Shown: positions 43,253-52,555 of the stretch, piece by piece
Numbering within the stretch: position 1 is the stretch's first letter
How the letters are laid out: every line of letters begins with the position of its first letter
Source: Maritalea porphyrae
GTDB taxonomy: Bacteria > Pseudomonadota > Alphaproteobacteria > Rhizobiales > Devosiaceae
DNA length: 64,000 bases
Assembly: GCF_027213965.1 (NCBI RefSeq)
Contig: NZ_JAPWGX010000002.1
Span: forward strand, 1 to 64,000
Direction of reading: 5' to 3'
Notes under the pieces: generated by a model
Seen by the model: only the letters and a program-made list of their open reading frames with translations
What the model was told of the DNA's origin: nothing
Database searches by the model: none
Made by a program: the position numbers and the translations under genes

Positions 43253-43825
43253 GTGAATTCCAATAGCCTCATTGAAGAAATCATCGCCGCAGCCCGCGGA
43301 TGTTGGGGCATATTGGCGGGAAACCGGGCGATGGCCAATCAACTTGATGGCAGTTGGTCCGGCGTGGCAACGTCTACGATTTCCGTTCTGGTGGCGCTTG
43401 GCGCGCAAGCCATGTTGCAGTTGCCCTTGCCTGCGGACGTGATTGCACCCATGCCGCTCTTGGTGCTATTTCACCTTCTGGCGATCAATATTGCTGGGTT
43501 TTACGGGGTCTATTTGTTTCTACGCACCAAGGGAAAGCCGTTTGATATCGCCAGTTACATCGCCGCACACAATTGGTCGAATTTCTTCTTTCTGATTATT
43601 GCATTGCTCTTGACGTTTGTTCTGCCCGGCTTGATCGGCAGTCTCATTATCACCATCGCAACAGCAGTATTTTATGTGCGTGCGGCTGCATTTCTGCTCG
43701 ATATTCGCGGTCCTGATCTTGCATTGATGATCGGTGCGCAATTGCTTGCCATGCTTGGCTGTTTGGTGGTGTTGATGTTCCTTGGCGGGATTATTCCGGG
43801 CCTTGGCTTTCGTATTATTGGCTAG
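43253..43825 (+). CDS. Uncharacterised membrane protein downstream of dapE
   Basis: The 190-residue protein has four or five hydrophobic helices, for example near 40-56, 64-88, 101-130 and 140-180. I recognise no functional motif. It starts at GTG 43253, 5 bases after dapE, so it is probably translated from the dapDE transcript. Similar unknown membrane proteins occur between dapE and truA in Hyphomicrobiales, as I recall, which would make it conserved rather than accidental. Its charged loop near 90-100 and the amphipathic N-terminus give no clue to function. Confidence 0.75.
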   Translation: MNSNSLIEEIIAAARGCWGILAGNRAMANQLDGSWSGVATSTISVLVALGAQAMLQLPLPADVIAPMPLLVLFHLLAINIAGFYGVYLFLRTKGKPFDIASYIAAHNWSNFFFLIIALLLTFVLPGLIGSLIITIATAVFYVRAAAFLLDIRGPDLALMIGAQLLAMLGCLVVLMFLGGIIPGLGFRIIG

Positions 43826-43828
43826 TGC

Positions 43829-44566
43829 CTAATAATCGACTTGCGTTAGGTATAGGCCGTGCGCAGGCGCAACTGGGCCACACGCTTTTCTATCGGCAGC
43901 ATCCAGCGCTTTGCGAAAGTCAGTGGGCGACCATTTGCCTTCACCCACCATTTTGAGTGAGCCAACAAGCGAGCGCACTTGATTGTGCAAAAAGCTGAGC
44001 GCGGACACATTGATAAAGATTGTTTCGCCTTCGCGGGTAACATCTAACCGATCCAATGTACGTATCGGCGATTTGGCTTGGCATAGGCTGGCGCGAAAAG
44101 TCGTAAAATCATGTTTGCCCAAAACCAGCTGCGCAGCTTCGTGCATCTTCTTTTCATCTAAAGGGGGCAGCACTTTCCAAACACGCATGTGATCAAGCGC
44201 GGGGCGCACGCGCCGATTGAGAATTTGATATTCGTAATGGCGAGCTTTCGCTGAAAAACGCGCCTCAAAGCTATCATCAACTTTTTCCCATGCAACAACC
44301 ACAATGGGTTTTGGCTTTAGGTGAAAGTTTATCGCTTCGGCAACTTTGAATGCATCGACGTCTTTTTCTAAATCAAGATGGATAACCTGACCCAGTGCAT
44401 GCACACCCGCGTCGGTGCGACCAGCTGCCTGGGTGGCAATTCTTTGACCACAAAAGCGCTCGATCGCATCCTCAACATGATTTTGCACGGCGTTGCCTTC
44501 AAGCTGGCTTTGCCACCCCGTATAAGGTGTGCCGTCATATTCAATGGTGAGCTTATAGCGAGGCAT
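43829..44566 (-). CDS. truA: tRNA pseudouridine(38-40) synthase
   Basis: TruA converts uridines 38-40 of the anticodon arm to pseudouridine. The 245-residue sequence begins YKLTIEYDGTPYTGWQSQ and has the catalytic Asp in AAGRTDAGVHALGQV near residue 52, plus the C-terminal FLHNQVRSLVGSL. It begins on the last base of the fmt stop codon (TAATG), so it is translationally coupled to fmt in the def-fmt-truA operon. Confidence 0.97.
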   Translation of the reverse strand: MPRYKLTIEYDGTPYTGWQSQLEGNAVQNHVEDAIERFCGQRIATQAAGRTDAGVHALGQVIHLDLEKDVDAFKVAEAINFHLKPKPIVVVAWEKVDDSFEARFSAKARHYEYQILNRRVRPALDHMRVWKVLPPLDEKKMHEAAQLVLGKHDFTTFRASLCQAKSPIRTLDRLDVTREGETIFINVSALSFLHNQVRSLVGSLKMVGEGKWSPTDFRKALDAADRKACGPVAPAHGLYLTQVDY

Positions 44567-45492
44567 TAGCTGAGCACTTTACCTTTGAGCGAACCAGTGC
44601 CGCGGATAAATGTTTGTGCATCCATCACACTCTTGCCCTCGCGTTGAACATGGGTCAGCGCAATGGCGCCCTCACCTGTGGCAATGGTCAACATATCATC
44701 GACAACTGTGCCGGCAGCGCCTTGGCCCTGTGCCAGTGATGATTTGATCACTTTGATGCGGGTAGGTTTGCCGTTTAATTCAATTTCAAACCATGCGCCG
44801 GGGAAAGGCGAAAGCCCACGCACCTTGTTGTGGATGTCTATAGCTGGTTGGCACCAATCGATCCGGGCTTCGGCCTTGTCGATTTTTTTGGCGTAGGTGA
44901 CGCCCTCTGCAGCTTGGGGAACAAAATGCAGGCTATCCCGTTCAAGCGCAGGTAGCGCACGCCCCATCAAATCCGCACCACGGATCATCATTTGGTCGTG
45001 CAGTTCACCAGCAGTCATATTTTCGGAGATTGGGATTTCATCGATTAGACCCACATCGCCCGTATCAAGACCTTCGTCCATTTGCATGACCATCAGGCCC
45101 GTTTGGGTATCGCCGGCCATGATTGCACGCTGAATAGGCGCTGCACCGCGCCATCGGGGTAGCAAAGAGCCGTGCAAATTCAAACAGCCTTTTTCCGGTG
45201 CGTCCAAAATACGTTTAGGCAACAGCAAGCCATAGGCCACAACAACGGCTACGTCCGCATCCAGCGCTTCAAAGGCTGCAATATCGGCTTCATCTTTAAA
45301 GTTTAGCGGGGTGCGCACTTCAAGTCCGAAACCTTCAGCCAGTTCATGCACGGGCGATTTGCGTTCTTTCTTGCCCCGACCCGCCGGACGTGGTGGTTGC
45401 GAATAAACGGCAACCACATCATGCCCACGGCCAATAATTTCGCTAAGGGTTGGCACAGCAATTTCTGGTGTGCCCATAAAGATGACGCGCAT
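44566..45492 (-). CDS. fmt: Methionyl-tRNA formyltransferase
   Basis: Fmt formylates initiator Met-tRNA. The 308-residue protein starts [16 protein letters not shown] and shows the folate-binding and catalytic string [18 protein letters not shown] near 108-125 (Asn, His and Asp set with LNLHGS and [11 protein letters not shown]). It lies 3 bases after def. Def removes the formyl group after translation, so the two belong to one functional pair. Confidence 0.97.
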   Translation of the reverse strand: MRVIFMGTPEIAVPTLSEIIGRGHDVVAVYSQPPRPAGRGKKERKSPVHELAEGFGLEVRTPLNFKDEADIAAFEALDADVAVVVAYGLLLPKRILDAPEKGCLNLHGSLLPRWRGAAPIQRAIMAGDTQTGLMVMQMDEGLDTGDVGLIDEIPISENMTAGELHDQMMIRGADLMGRALPALERDSLHFVPQAAEGVTYAKKIDKAEARIDWCQPAIDIHNKVRGLSPFPGAWFEIELNGKPTRIKVIKSSLAQGQGAAGTVVDDMLTIATGEGAIALTHVQREGKSVMDAQTFIRGTGSLKGKVLS

Positions 45493-45495
45493 AAT

Positions 45496-46011
45496 TTATT
45501 CTGCCGCCCTTTTGGCCAATTTCTTGAATTTTTTCGTGACCCGCTCACGTTTGAGACGCGACAGGTAATCAATGAACAATTTGCCATCCAAATGGTCGAC
45601 TTCGTGCTGAACAATCGTTGACAACAGCCCATCGCATGTACGTTCGTGGCTTTTACCTTCTTTGTCCAAAAACGTCACTTTGCACTGGTCTGGACGCTCT
45701 ACATCCTCATAATATTCTGGGATGGAGAGGCAGCCTTCTTGATGAATGCGAAGCTCTTCTGACAACCAAATGATTTTTGGGTTGATCATAGCCAAGGGCG
45801 CTGGCTCTTCTTCTTCGCCTGCTGAGTCCATCACAATAACGCGGTGCATAACACCGATTTGTGGCGCAGCAAGGCCAACGCCGGGCGCATCATACATGGT
45901 GTCGAGCATGTCTTTGATGAGAATTTTGATCTCATCATTGATCTCAACAACTGGTGCAGCCACTTCGCGCAAGCAAGGGGAAGGAATATGAAGAATGGGC
46001 CGGATAGCCAT
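45496..46011 (-). CDS. def: Peptide deformylase
   Basis: The 171-residue metalloenzyme removes the N-formyl group from new proteins. All three motifs are present: GVGLAAPQIG (about 44-53), EGCLSIPE (with the metal-binding Cys, about 92-99) and QHEVDHLDG (the two metal-binding His residues and catalytic Glu, about 134-142). It is the first gene of the def-fmt-truA unit and is divergent from rmuC. Confidence 0.97.
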   Translation of the reverse strand: MAIRPILHIPSPCLREVAAPVVEINDEIKILIKDMLDTMYDAPGVGLAAPQIGVMHRVIVMDSAGEEEEPAPLAMINPKIIWLSEELRIHQEGCLSIPEYYEDVERPDQCKVTFLDKEGKSHERTCDGLLSTIVQHEVDHLDGKLFIDYLSRLKRERVTKKFKKLAKRAAE

Positions 46012-46184
46012 ATTTGAGATCGCCTTTGGTTCAATTTAACGTGTCGATAGGATGAAAGGGCTTTGCTGGTCAAGAAAAGCTTTCATTTTGCGCCTATCTA
46101 CCTGCTCTATATATAAGAAGTTTTGACCAGTTTTCCAGCTCTGAAATGAGAAGGCAATCGGCGCGAATCAGATAGAATTGGGAA

Positions 46185-47336
46185 ATGGAACAAACTCTCT
46201 TTTCCGCCTTTGGGCGCAATTTCTCTGGCACGGAAACGGTGTTGATCTTTTTGATCGCACTTTTGGTGCTGTCTGTTTTTGGCATTGTTGCGATTTCGCG
46301 CGCAAACCGCAAACGCCAAGACGATGCCATTGCTTTGGCGCAGCGCAATGCCGAAATGGAACGCCACATGGCGGACCTGATGCGCATACAATCGGAAATG
46401 ACAGGGCGTATGGGCACCATGTCAGAGATTTTTGGTTCACGCACATCCGATTTGGCACGGCTTCTCACAGAGCGGATTGAAGGGGCGAGCCATCGCACCA
46501 ACCAATCGGTCAATGAAACGCGGGTGAAAACCGAAGAAAGCCTTTCAAAGCTCAATGAACGTTTGGCTGTAATCGACCGAGCTCAAACCACCATCGCTGA
46601 GCTTTCAACCGAAGTTGTTTCGCTGCGCGATATTTTGGCCAACAAGCAAAGTCGTGGCGCATTTGGACAAGGGCGCATGGAAGCAATTGTTGCTGATGGT
46701 CTGCCGGCGGCAAGCTTTAACTTTCAAGCGACACTTTCAAACAACAACCGCCCTGATTGTTTGGTGACGCTGCCCAATGATGCGCCGAATTTGGTGATCG
46801 ATGCAAAGTTTCCACTGGAGGCCTGGCAGCGCCTACACGCAGCAGAAACCCCAGAGCAAACCAAATTGGCAGTGGCCGCATTTCGAAATGACATGAATAT
46901 CCACGTCAAAGCCATTTCAGACAAATATTTCATCCCCGGCGAAACACATGACACGGCCTTCTTGTTTGTGCCGTCAGAAGCAATTTTTGCGGACATTCAC
47001 GAGCGGTTTGAAGACATTGTGCAAAAAGCGCTGCGCCAGCGTGTGGTGATTGTTTCGCCATCCCTTTTGATGCTTTCAATTCAAGTGGTGCAGGCATTGT
47101 TGCGCGACGTGAAAATGCGTGAACAGGCGCATATCATCCAACAAGAGGTTTCCAACTTGCTGAGCGATGTTGGGCGATTGTCTGACCGCGTTTTAAAATT
47201 GCAGACACATTTTCAGCAAGCCAACAAAGATGTTGAGCAAATTCTCATTTCTACTGGCAAAGTCACCAAGCGTAGCGAACGAATTGAACAGATGGAATTT
47301 GAGGACAGCGCGCCAGAAGCACTGCCCCCACAATAG
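46185..47336 (+). CDS. rmuC: DNA recombination protein RmuC
   Basis: A 383-residue protein with an N-terminal helix (VLIFLIALLVLSVFGIVAI), a long coiled coil at about 45-150 and a nuclease-like RmuC domain from about residue 160 (VIDAKFPLEAWQRL, then SPSLLMLSIQVVQALLRD). RmuC limits inversions at short inverted repeats. It is shorter than the E. coli protein (about 475 residues), as is usual in alphaproteobacteria. It converges on a small unknown gene with no space between stops. Confidence 0.92.
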   Translation: MEQTLFSAFGRNFSGTETVLIFLIALLVLSVFGIVAISRANRKRQDDAIALAQRNAEMERHMADLMRIQSEMTGRMGTMSEIFGSRTSDLARLLTERIEGASHRTNQSVNETRVKTEESLSKLNERLAVIDRAQTTIAELSTEVVSLRDILANKQSRGAFGQGRMEAIVADGLPAASFNFQATLSNNNRPDCLVTLPNDAPNLVIDAKFPLEAWQRLHAAETPEQTKLAVAAFRNDMNIHVKAISDKYFIPGETHDTAFLFVPSEAIFADIHERFEDIVQKALRQRVVIVSPSLLMLSIQVVQALLRDVKMREQAHIIQQEVSNLLSDVGRLSDRVLKLQTHFQQANKDVEQILISTGKVTKRSERIEQMEFEDSAPEALPPQ

Positions 47337-47780
47337 TCAACTTTCTAAGTGGGTTTTGGTGGCTGCCAGAATTGCTTTGCCAATATTGCTTGCGCCAAAC
47401 GTACGATAGAGCCACCCCAGAATACCGTTCGCTGATACATTGCTGATGATCAGATTGTGCGTGACGCCATTGGTGGTCGACGAAAATATATTCGTGTGGC
47501 GGGATTGCGTCATCATCAGCGAGCCTGCTTGATAAGCCTCATCGAAATCGACGGTGAACTCACTTGGCGTTTTGTGCTGCGTGATGTTTGAGCGGATCAT
47601 GATACCTTCATTTGTCTGTATTTTGACCCTCGTTGCTTCTGCCTCAAGCAAAACAGCACTCGAAATGCCGGGCATGAAACCAACAACAGATTGAAAATAG
47701 TGCCCGAGGTCTTTTGCCTTCTCCTCCACACCGTCCAATGTGGTGTTCACGGTTTCAGTAGCTTCAAACCAAGTTCCCAT
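47337..47780 (-). CDS. Uncharacterised conserved small protein
   Basis: This 147-residue protein has no signal peptide or membrane helix and no motif that I recognise. Alternating beta-rich segments (AEATRVKIQTNEGIMIRSNI; EFTVDFDEAY) and a terminal helix (IGKAILAATKTHLES) vaguely resemble an SRPBCC/START lipid-binding fold, but I would not assign it. The start is ATG 47780, with AAGTGA upstream; the frame is open 16 codons further but without support. It stands alone between rmuC and lysE on the opposite strand. Confidence 0.6.
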   Translation of the reverse strand: MGTWFEATETVNTTLDGVEEKAKDLGHYFQSVVGFMPGISSAVLLEAEATRVKIQTNEGIMIRSNITQHKTPSEFTVDFDEAYQAGSLMMTQSRHTNIFSSTTNGVTHNLIISNVSANGILGWLYRTFGASNIGKAILAATKTHLES

Positions 47781-47898
47781 TAATTCACTTACCCAACATG
47801 TTTCTTTGAAGCTTAGCACATGCATCATGCCACAACGTCAAATTCGGTTCGTCAGCCCAGACAAATTCTTCTAATTTGGTTTTCTGTTTGGAGTTTTT

Positions 47899-48507
47899 AT
47901 GACTTTTCTGTTGCCACTTGTTTTGTTCCTTATACCTCTGGCTTTTTCACCAGGCCCGGGCAATCTGTTCTTTGCAGCTTTGGCCGCACGATTTGGAACG
48001 AAAGCCACTGTGCCGGCGTTGGTTGGCTACCATGTGGCTACGCTTAGCGTAACGATGGCTGTGGGATTGGGGTTTGAATTGAGCACGGGCAACAATGTCG
48101 GCCTGACCAAATTCCTAGCTTCGCTTGGGGCCATATATGTTTTGTATTTGGCCTGGAAACTTGCCACTTCAGACATTTGTGACGCCCCACAGGTTGATCA
48201 TGCGGCCAGTTTCATCGATGGGTTTTTGTTACTGCTATTCAACCCTAAAGCTTATGTGATCATTGCACTCTTGTTCACCCAGTTTCCGCCAAGCAAGCTC
48301 ATTCCCGACCAGGCTATTTTCGCAAGTTTTGTGATTGCGACAGCATTCACAATCCACAATTTGGTGGCGTTTATCGTTTGGATTATCGCCAGCGACAAGG
48401 TCGGCGCGCGTTTTAGGTCGGGCCAAAACATGCGCATGATGAACTGGGTCTTTGGTAGTCTTTTGGGGGGTGTGGCCATTTGGTTGTTCGTGGCGAACTG
48501 GTTCTAA
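47899..48507 (+). CDS. LysE/RhtB family amino acid exporter
   Basis: The 202-residue protein has about six helices. The LysE signature [21 protein letters not shown] lies near the N-terminus, then a long second helix pair and the [14 protein letters not shown] segment, typical of RhtB and LysE exporters of amino acids or homoserine lactones. GGAG precedes the ATG. It stands alone and overlaps recR tail to tail by 4 bases. The substrate is unknown. Confidence 0.92.
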   Translation: MTFLLPLVLFLIPLAFSPGPGNLFFAALAARFGTKATVPALVGYHVATLSVTMAVGLGFELSTGNNVGLTKFLASLGAIYVLYLAWKLATSDICDAPQVDHAASFIDGFLLLLFNPKAYVIIALLFTQFPPSKLIPDQAIFASFVIATAFTIHNLVAFIVWIIASDKVGARFRSGQNMRMMNWVFGSLLGGVAIWLFVANWF

Positions 48508-49112
48508 AAATCTGTGCGGGCAGCCAAAGCCTGCGTGAGTGTGCCCTCGTCCAAATAGTCAAGTTCGCCCCCAACAGGTACGCCATGGGCCAATCGGGTG
48601 ATTTTGACATTTAGACCTTCAAGACGATCAGTCACATAGTGAGCGGTTGTTTGCCCGTCAACGGTAGCGTTGACGGCCAATACCACTTCTTTGACGTCGC
48701 CCTGTTCGACCCGGGCAACAAGGGTTGAAATATTGAGGTCTTCAGGGCCAACACCATCCAATGGTGACAATGTGCCACCTAAAACATGGTAAAGTGCCTT
48801 GGTGGTACCCGCCCGCTCCAGTGCCCAAAGATCAGCCACGTCTTCCACAACGATCAGCAAACCGGTTTCGATACGTCGCGGATCAAGACAGATGTTGCAC
48901 GGCGATTTTGTGTCGACATTACCACATTGGGCGCAGGTCAAAACACTGTCCACTGCCCGATCCAAAGCGGAAGCGAGCGGCGCCATCAAAGTGTCTTTTT
49001 TCTTGATCAAATGCAAAACAGCGCGCCGAGCCGAACGCGGCCCCAAGCCCGGCAATCGGGCAAGGAGCTGGATCAATTGTTCAATCTCTGGGCCGCCATT
49101 TTGGTTGTTCAT
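48504..49112 (-). CDS. recR: Recombination protein RecR
   Basis: RecR works with RecF and RecO to load RecA at gaps. The 202-residue protein has the helix-hairpin-helix [19 protein letters not shown], a zinc finger ([16 protein letters not shown], about 57-72) and the Toprim domain with [13 protein letters not shown]. It is the last gene of the dnaX-ybaB-recR unit, a widespread order. Confidence 0.97.
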   Translation of the reverse strand: MNNQNGGPEIEQLIQLLARLPGLGPRSARRAVLHLIKKKDTLMAPLASALDRAVDSVLTCAQCGNVDTKSPCNICLDPRRIETGLLIVVEDVADLWALERAGTTKALYHVLGGTLSPLDGVGPEDLNISTLVARVEQGDVKEVVLAVNATVDGQTTAHYVTDRLEGLNVKITRLAHGVPVGGELDYLDEGTLTQALAARTDF

Positions 49113-49130
49113 AGTTTTGAGCTTAGAGAC

Positions 49131-49454
49131 CTAAAACGGCAATTTCATGCCCGGCGGAATAGGCAGGCCGGCGGTCATTTCTTGCATTTTCGATTGGCTG
49201 ATTTCTTCGGCTTTTGCACGCGCATCTGTGTGAGCAGCGATTAGCAGATCTTCCAAAATCTCTGCTTCCTCAGCTTTGAGCAGAGAAGGATCAATCTTAA
49301 CACCGCGCATATCGCCCTTGCCTGTCAGAGTGACAACAACCATGCCTGCGCCCGCGCTACCTTGAACTTCAGTTGCTTCCAGCTCGGCCTGCATCTCGCC
49401 AACTTTGGCTTGCATTTCCTGAGCTTTCTTCATCATGCCCATAATGTCTTTCAT
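49131..49454 (-). CDS. ybaB: YbaB/EbfC family nucleoid-associated protein
   Basis: The 107-residue protein begins MKDIMGMMKKAQEMQAKVGE and carries the YbaB core VVVTLTGKGDMRGVKIDPSLL. It binds DNA as a dimer. Its start overlaps the dnaX stop by 4 bases and recR follows 18 bases later, so it is tightly coupled to replication and repair genes. Confidence 0.95.
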   Translation of the reverse strand: MKDIMGMMKKAQEMQAKVGEMQAELEATEVQGSAGAGMVVVTLTGKGDMRGVKIDPSLLKAEEAEILEDLLIAAHTDARAKAEEISQSKMQEMTAGLPIPPGMKLPF

Positions 49455-51187
49455 TCTTCCAATCCTTCGTCTACATCGCCGTCATCAAGCCATTCTTCGG
49501 CCACCGGCTCATCATCAATTAGCGACTTTTCATTGACCAAGCGCGCGCCCGGGAATGCAGCCAGAATTGCCTTCACCGAAGGATCCTGCATCGCCTTGTC
49601 GAGTTTTTCCTGCGCTTCACGGTCGCGCTGTTGGCGGATGGTATCATTTGCCTTTTGCTTGGATACGGTCACAAGCCAGGGGCGGTTTGTCCATTCTTTT
49701 AGCTTTTGCGAAAGCTGGGATGCAACCGATTGATCCGCTTCGGGGGTCAACGCGATTTCAATGCGCCCGTCCGCCACTGATATGGGGCTCACATTTGCTT
49801 CCAAAGCGTGTTTAAGCACCAGCTCACGTTTTTCACCACAAAGCGCCACGATTTCAGCGAAACTGTTGAGCGACATGGTTGGCTTTTGAACGGGAGATGC
49901 TTGAGGTGCATGGTTGATGCTGACCGCCTGCATGCGCGCGCCGCCACCTGCCGCTTGCTGCATGCCACCGCCGCCGCCCGTTGGCCGCCCAGCGGGAGCA
50001 TTTGGCGCAGATGCGCCTGCCCCTTGAGGCGCGTCGCCAAGCTTTTTGATCAACTCGTCCGGCGTTGGCAAATCCGCAGCATAGGCTAGGCGGATCAAGA
50101 CCATTTCAGCCGCTTGAATAGCATCATGAGCATTGTTGATTTCGGCAATGCCCTTATTAAGAATTTGCCAAGTGCGCGACAAAACTCGAATGTTGAGCTT
50201 TTGTGCCATTTCCTTGCCGCGAGACTTCTCATCTGGCGTCAAAACGGGGTCTTTTTCCGCTGCCGGCACAACTTTTAAGCGGGTCACCAAATGGGTGGTT
50301 GCGGCCAAGTCAGTTACAACAGTTGCGGCATCCGCGCCTGCATCATATTGATGGCGCAATTGCTCAAGCGCACCGGCGGCGTCACCCTTCATAAGCGTTT
50401 CAAACAAATCAAGCGTGAGCGAGCGATCTGCGAGACCGAGCATTTGGCGGACAGTGTCAGCTTTAATGTCGCCGCCAGAATGGGCGATCGCTTGATCAAG
50501 CAACGAAAGGTTGTCGCGTGCGGACCCTTCCCCGGCTCTGATCACCAACTGCAAGGCTTCTGGTTCGAAGGTAATGCCTTCTTTTTCCAAAATGCTGCCG
50601 AGATAGGTTTGCAAAGTCTCCGGATCATAGCGGCGCAAATCAAACCGTTGACAGCGCGACAAGATGGTAATTGGCACTTTGCGGATTTCAGTCGTCGCAA
50701 AAATAAACTTCACATATGGGGGCGGCTCTTCAAGCGTTTTCAACAGGCCGTTGAACGCTGCCTTTGAGAGCATGTGCACCTCATCGATGATGAAGACTTT
50801 GTAGGGCGCTGAAACCGGGCCATAGCGCACACTGTCGATGATCTCACGGATATCATCAATACCAGTATGCGATGCCGCATCCATTTCGATAACATCTACA
50901 TGACGGCTTTCAATAATCGCGCGGCAGTGTTTGCCGTCAACTTCAAGATCAAGTGATGGATGTGGGCCACTATCATCTTCAAAATTAAGGGCACGGGCCA
51001 AAATTCGGGCAGTTGTTGTTTTGCCAACGCCCCGTACACCTGTGAGCATAAATGCATGGGCAATACGGTTGGAACTAAACGCGTTTTTAAGCGTTTGCAG
51101 CATCGCGTCTTGGCCGATAAAGGTCGAGAAGTTTTCCGGGCGGTATTTGCGGGCAAGTACCAGATATGCGTCTTGTTTGTCCGCCAT
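49451..51187 (-). CDS. dnaX: DNA polymerase III subunit tau/gamma
   Basis: DnaX is the ATPase of the clamp loader. The 578-residue protein has Walker A GVRGVGKTT (about 52-60), Walker B FIIDEVHMLS and sensor regions ATTEIRKVP and RCQRFDLR. Where E. coli has a four-cysteine zinc module, only one Cys remains (HCRAIIES), typical of alphaproteobacteria. A Gly/Pro/Ala-rich stretch near 385-420 separates the tau domain; no frameshift slippage run like that of E. coli was noticed. ATG 51187 has GGAG upstream; a TTG 15 bases earlier is less likely. Confidence 0.96.
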   Translation of the reverse strand: MADKQDAYLVLARKYRPENFSTFIGQDAMLQTLKNAFSSNRIAHAFMLTGVRGVGKTTTARILARALNFEDDSGPHPSLDLEVDGKHCRAIIESRHVDVIEMDAASHTGIDDIREIIDSVRYGPVSAPYKVFIIDEVHMLSKAAFNGLLKTLEEPPPYVKFIFATTEIRKVPITILSRCQRFDLRRYDPETLQTYLGSILEKEGITFEPEALQLVIRAGEGSARDNLSLLDQAIAHSGGDIKADTVRQMLGLADRSLTLDLFETLMKGDAAGALEQLRHQYDAGADAATVVTDLAATTHLVTRLKVVPAAEKDPVLTPDEKSRGKEMAQKLNIRVLSRTWQILNKGIAEINNAHDAIQAAEMVLIRLAYAADLPTPDELIKKLGDAPQGAGASAPNAPAGRPTGGGGGMQQAAGGGARMQAVSINHAPQASPVQKPTMSLNSFAEIVALCGEKRELVLKHALEANVSPISVADGRIEIALTPEADQSVASQLSQKLKEWTNRPWLVTVSKQKANDTIRQQRDREAQEKLDKAMQDPSVKAILAAFPGARLVNEKSLIDDEPVAEEWLDDGDVDEGLEE

Positions 51188-51264
51188 TTTTTGCTCCGCC
51201 AATATATGTGAAAGTTGGAAGCGCTATTTGACACCGATTCTGATGCACTGCGCAAAGCAAAAGA

Positions 51265-51358
51265 AGGAGGCTGGCAACGACCCGTTCCAAACTCGTTAGG
51301 GCTGCTTCCTTCCGGACCTGACCCAGTTGGCGAGCGGTTCGTCCGCGCCAACCTCCCA
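51265..51358 (-). ncRNA. ffs: Signal recognition particle RNA (4.5S type)
   Basis: The minus strand contains the conserved SRP apical sequence GGTCAGGTCCGGAAGGAAGC followed by AGCCCTAA, with ends GGGAGGTTGGC and GCCAGCCTCC that pair. At about 94 bases it is the small bacterial form with only helix 8 and part of helix 5. It binds Ffh to guide membrane proteins. It stands directly upstream of dnaX, as in other Hyphomicrobiales. The exact ends are uncertain by a few bases. Confidence 0.95.
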
Positions 51359-51363
51359 ACGCG

Positions 51364-51369
51364 ACTATA
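51364..51369 (-). promoter_or_regulatory. -10 element of ffs
   Basis: On the minus strand TATAGT ends about 6 bases before the 5' end of the SRP RNA, the right place for its -10. A TTGCAT further upstream (51389-51394) is at 19 bases spacing and may be the -35. Confidence 0.5.
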
Positions 51370-51429
51370 TGGTTGATCTTAAGCTAGAATGCAAGAGACC
51401 AACTGCAGTTTGTGCAATTGCGAAAGCGA

Positions 51430-52278
51430 CTAGACTTCTTTGCCACCCTCATCGTAGCTTTTCTTGGAAGGATAAATGCCAAGGATATTGATATAGTCAG
51501 TAAAGAACTCAAGTTCTTCCATGGCAAATTTCACGCTCTGATCGCTGGGGTGGCCTTCGATATCGGCATAAAACTGTGTCGCGGTGAAGTTTCCATCCAC
51601 CATATAACTCTCTAGTTTAGTCATATTGATGCCATTTGTGGCAAAGCCACCCATTGCTTTGTATAGCGCGGCCGGAACGTTGCGCACACGGAACACAAAG
51701 GTGGTTTTCACGTCAGGTGCAGAATTAATCTCTAGCATTCGGCGCGACATGATCAAAAAACGCGTTGTATTGTGGTCCTCGTCTTCAATATCTTCGGCCA
51801 ATAGATCCAATCCATAGATCTCACCCGCAAGTTTTGAAGCAATAGCTGCACGACGCTTATCGCCATGCTCGGACACTTCACGGGCGGACCCTGCCGTGTC
51901 CACTGCATTGATGGACCTTAGATTGTGATCTCGGATGAACTTGCGACATTGGCCAAGCGCAACAGACAAGCTTTGAACTTCTTCAATATCGTCGAGTTCG
52001 GCCCCCTTTATGCCCAGCAAACACATGTTCACACGGTGATAGTGTTCGCCGACGATTTTGAGGCCACTTTCAGGCAAAATATGGTGAATGTCGGTAATTC
52101 GGCCATATAGCGAGTTTTCCACTGGAACCATCGCATAATCCGCATCCCCATTTTGTACGGCTGCGATAGCGTTTTCAAATGTCACGCAAGGCAATGGTTC
52201 TTCGTTTGGAAAGACTGCATTGACCGCCGCATGACTGAACGCACCTTTTTCGCCTTGAAACGCAACCTTTAACATCAT
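51430..52278 (-). CDS. pheA: Prephenate dehydratase
   Basis: This 282-residue enzyme makes phenylpyruvate for phenylalanine synthesis. It begins MMLKVAFQGEKGAFSHAA, has the catalytic region NTTRFLIMS near 175-183 (Thr-Arg-Phe) and a C-terminal ACT domain with VRNVPAALYKAM and KLESYMVDGNFTATQFYADI (effector site), so phenylalanine feedback is expected. ATG 52278 (or the adjacent 52275) has AAAGGT upstream; ATG 52299 lacks a good site. No chorismate mutase domain is fused, unlike E. coli PheA. Confidence 0.95.
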   Translation of the reverse strand: MMLKVAFQGEKGAFSHAAVNAVFPNEEPLPCVTFENAIAAVQNGDADYAMVPVENSLYGRITDIHHILPESGLKIVGEHYHRVNMCLLGIKGAELDDIEEVQSLSVALGQCRKFIRDHNLRSINAVDTAGSAREVSEHGDKRRAAIASKLAGEIYGLDLLAEDIEDEDHNTTRFLIMSRRMLEINSAPDVKTTFVFRVRNVPAALYKAMGGFATNGINMTKLESYMVDGNFTATQFYADIEGHPSDQSVKFAMEELEFFTDYINILGIYPSKKSYDEGGKEV

Positions 52279-52555
52279 AGTACCTTTGAAAACTCTCATT
52301 TATCCGGTGGGCAATATCAACAAGGGGTGAATAAGAGTCAATGCGTTAAAGATTGCGCTGTTTACCCAAATTTATGCGGAAATGTCGCATATTGCATGTT
52401 GGGAGTTGCACGCGTGGGCCGCAGTATATAAGGTCCGCGCGCGAATAGCTGGTTCTGTAAATAGCTTGCGGGAATCAGTTCGGTTTGAGTAGTGATATTC
52501 AAACGTTGCAGATTTTGCTGTCGGATATGGGGCGGCGGCGTGGAGAAGGCATAAA

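Noticed and set aside
43815-43835. Inverted repeat covering the stop codons of the dapE-linked membrane gene and truA
   Set aside because: AT-rich, with a bulge and no T-run; too weak to call a terminator.
49451-51187. DnaX without a full zinc-binding cysteine set
   Set aside because: Reduced cysteine sets are normal for alphaproteobacterial DnaX.
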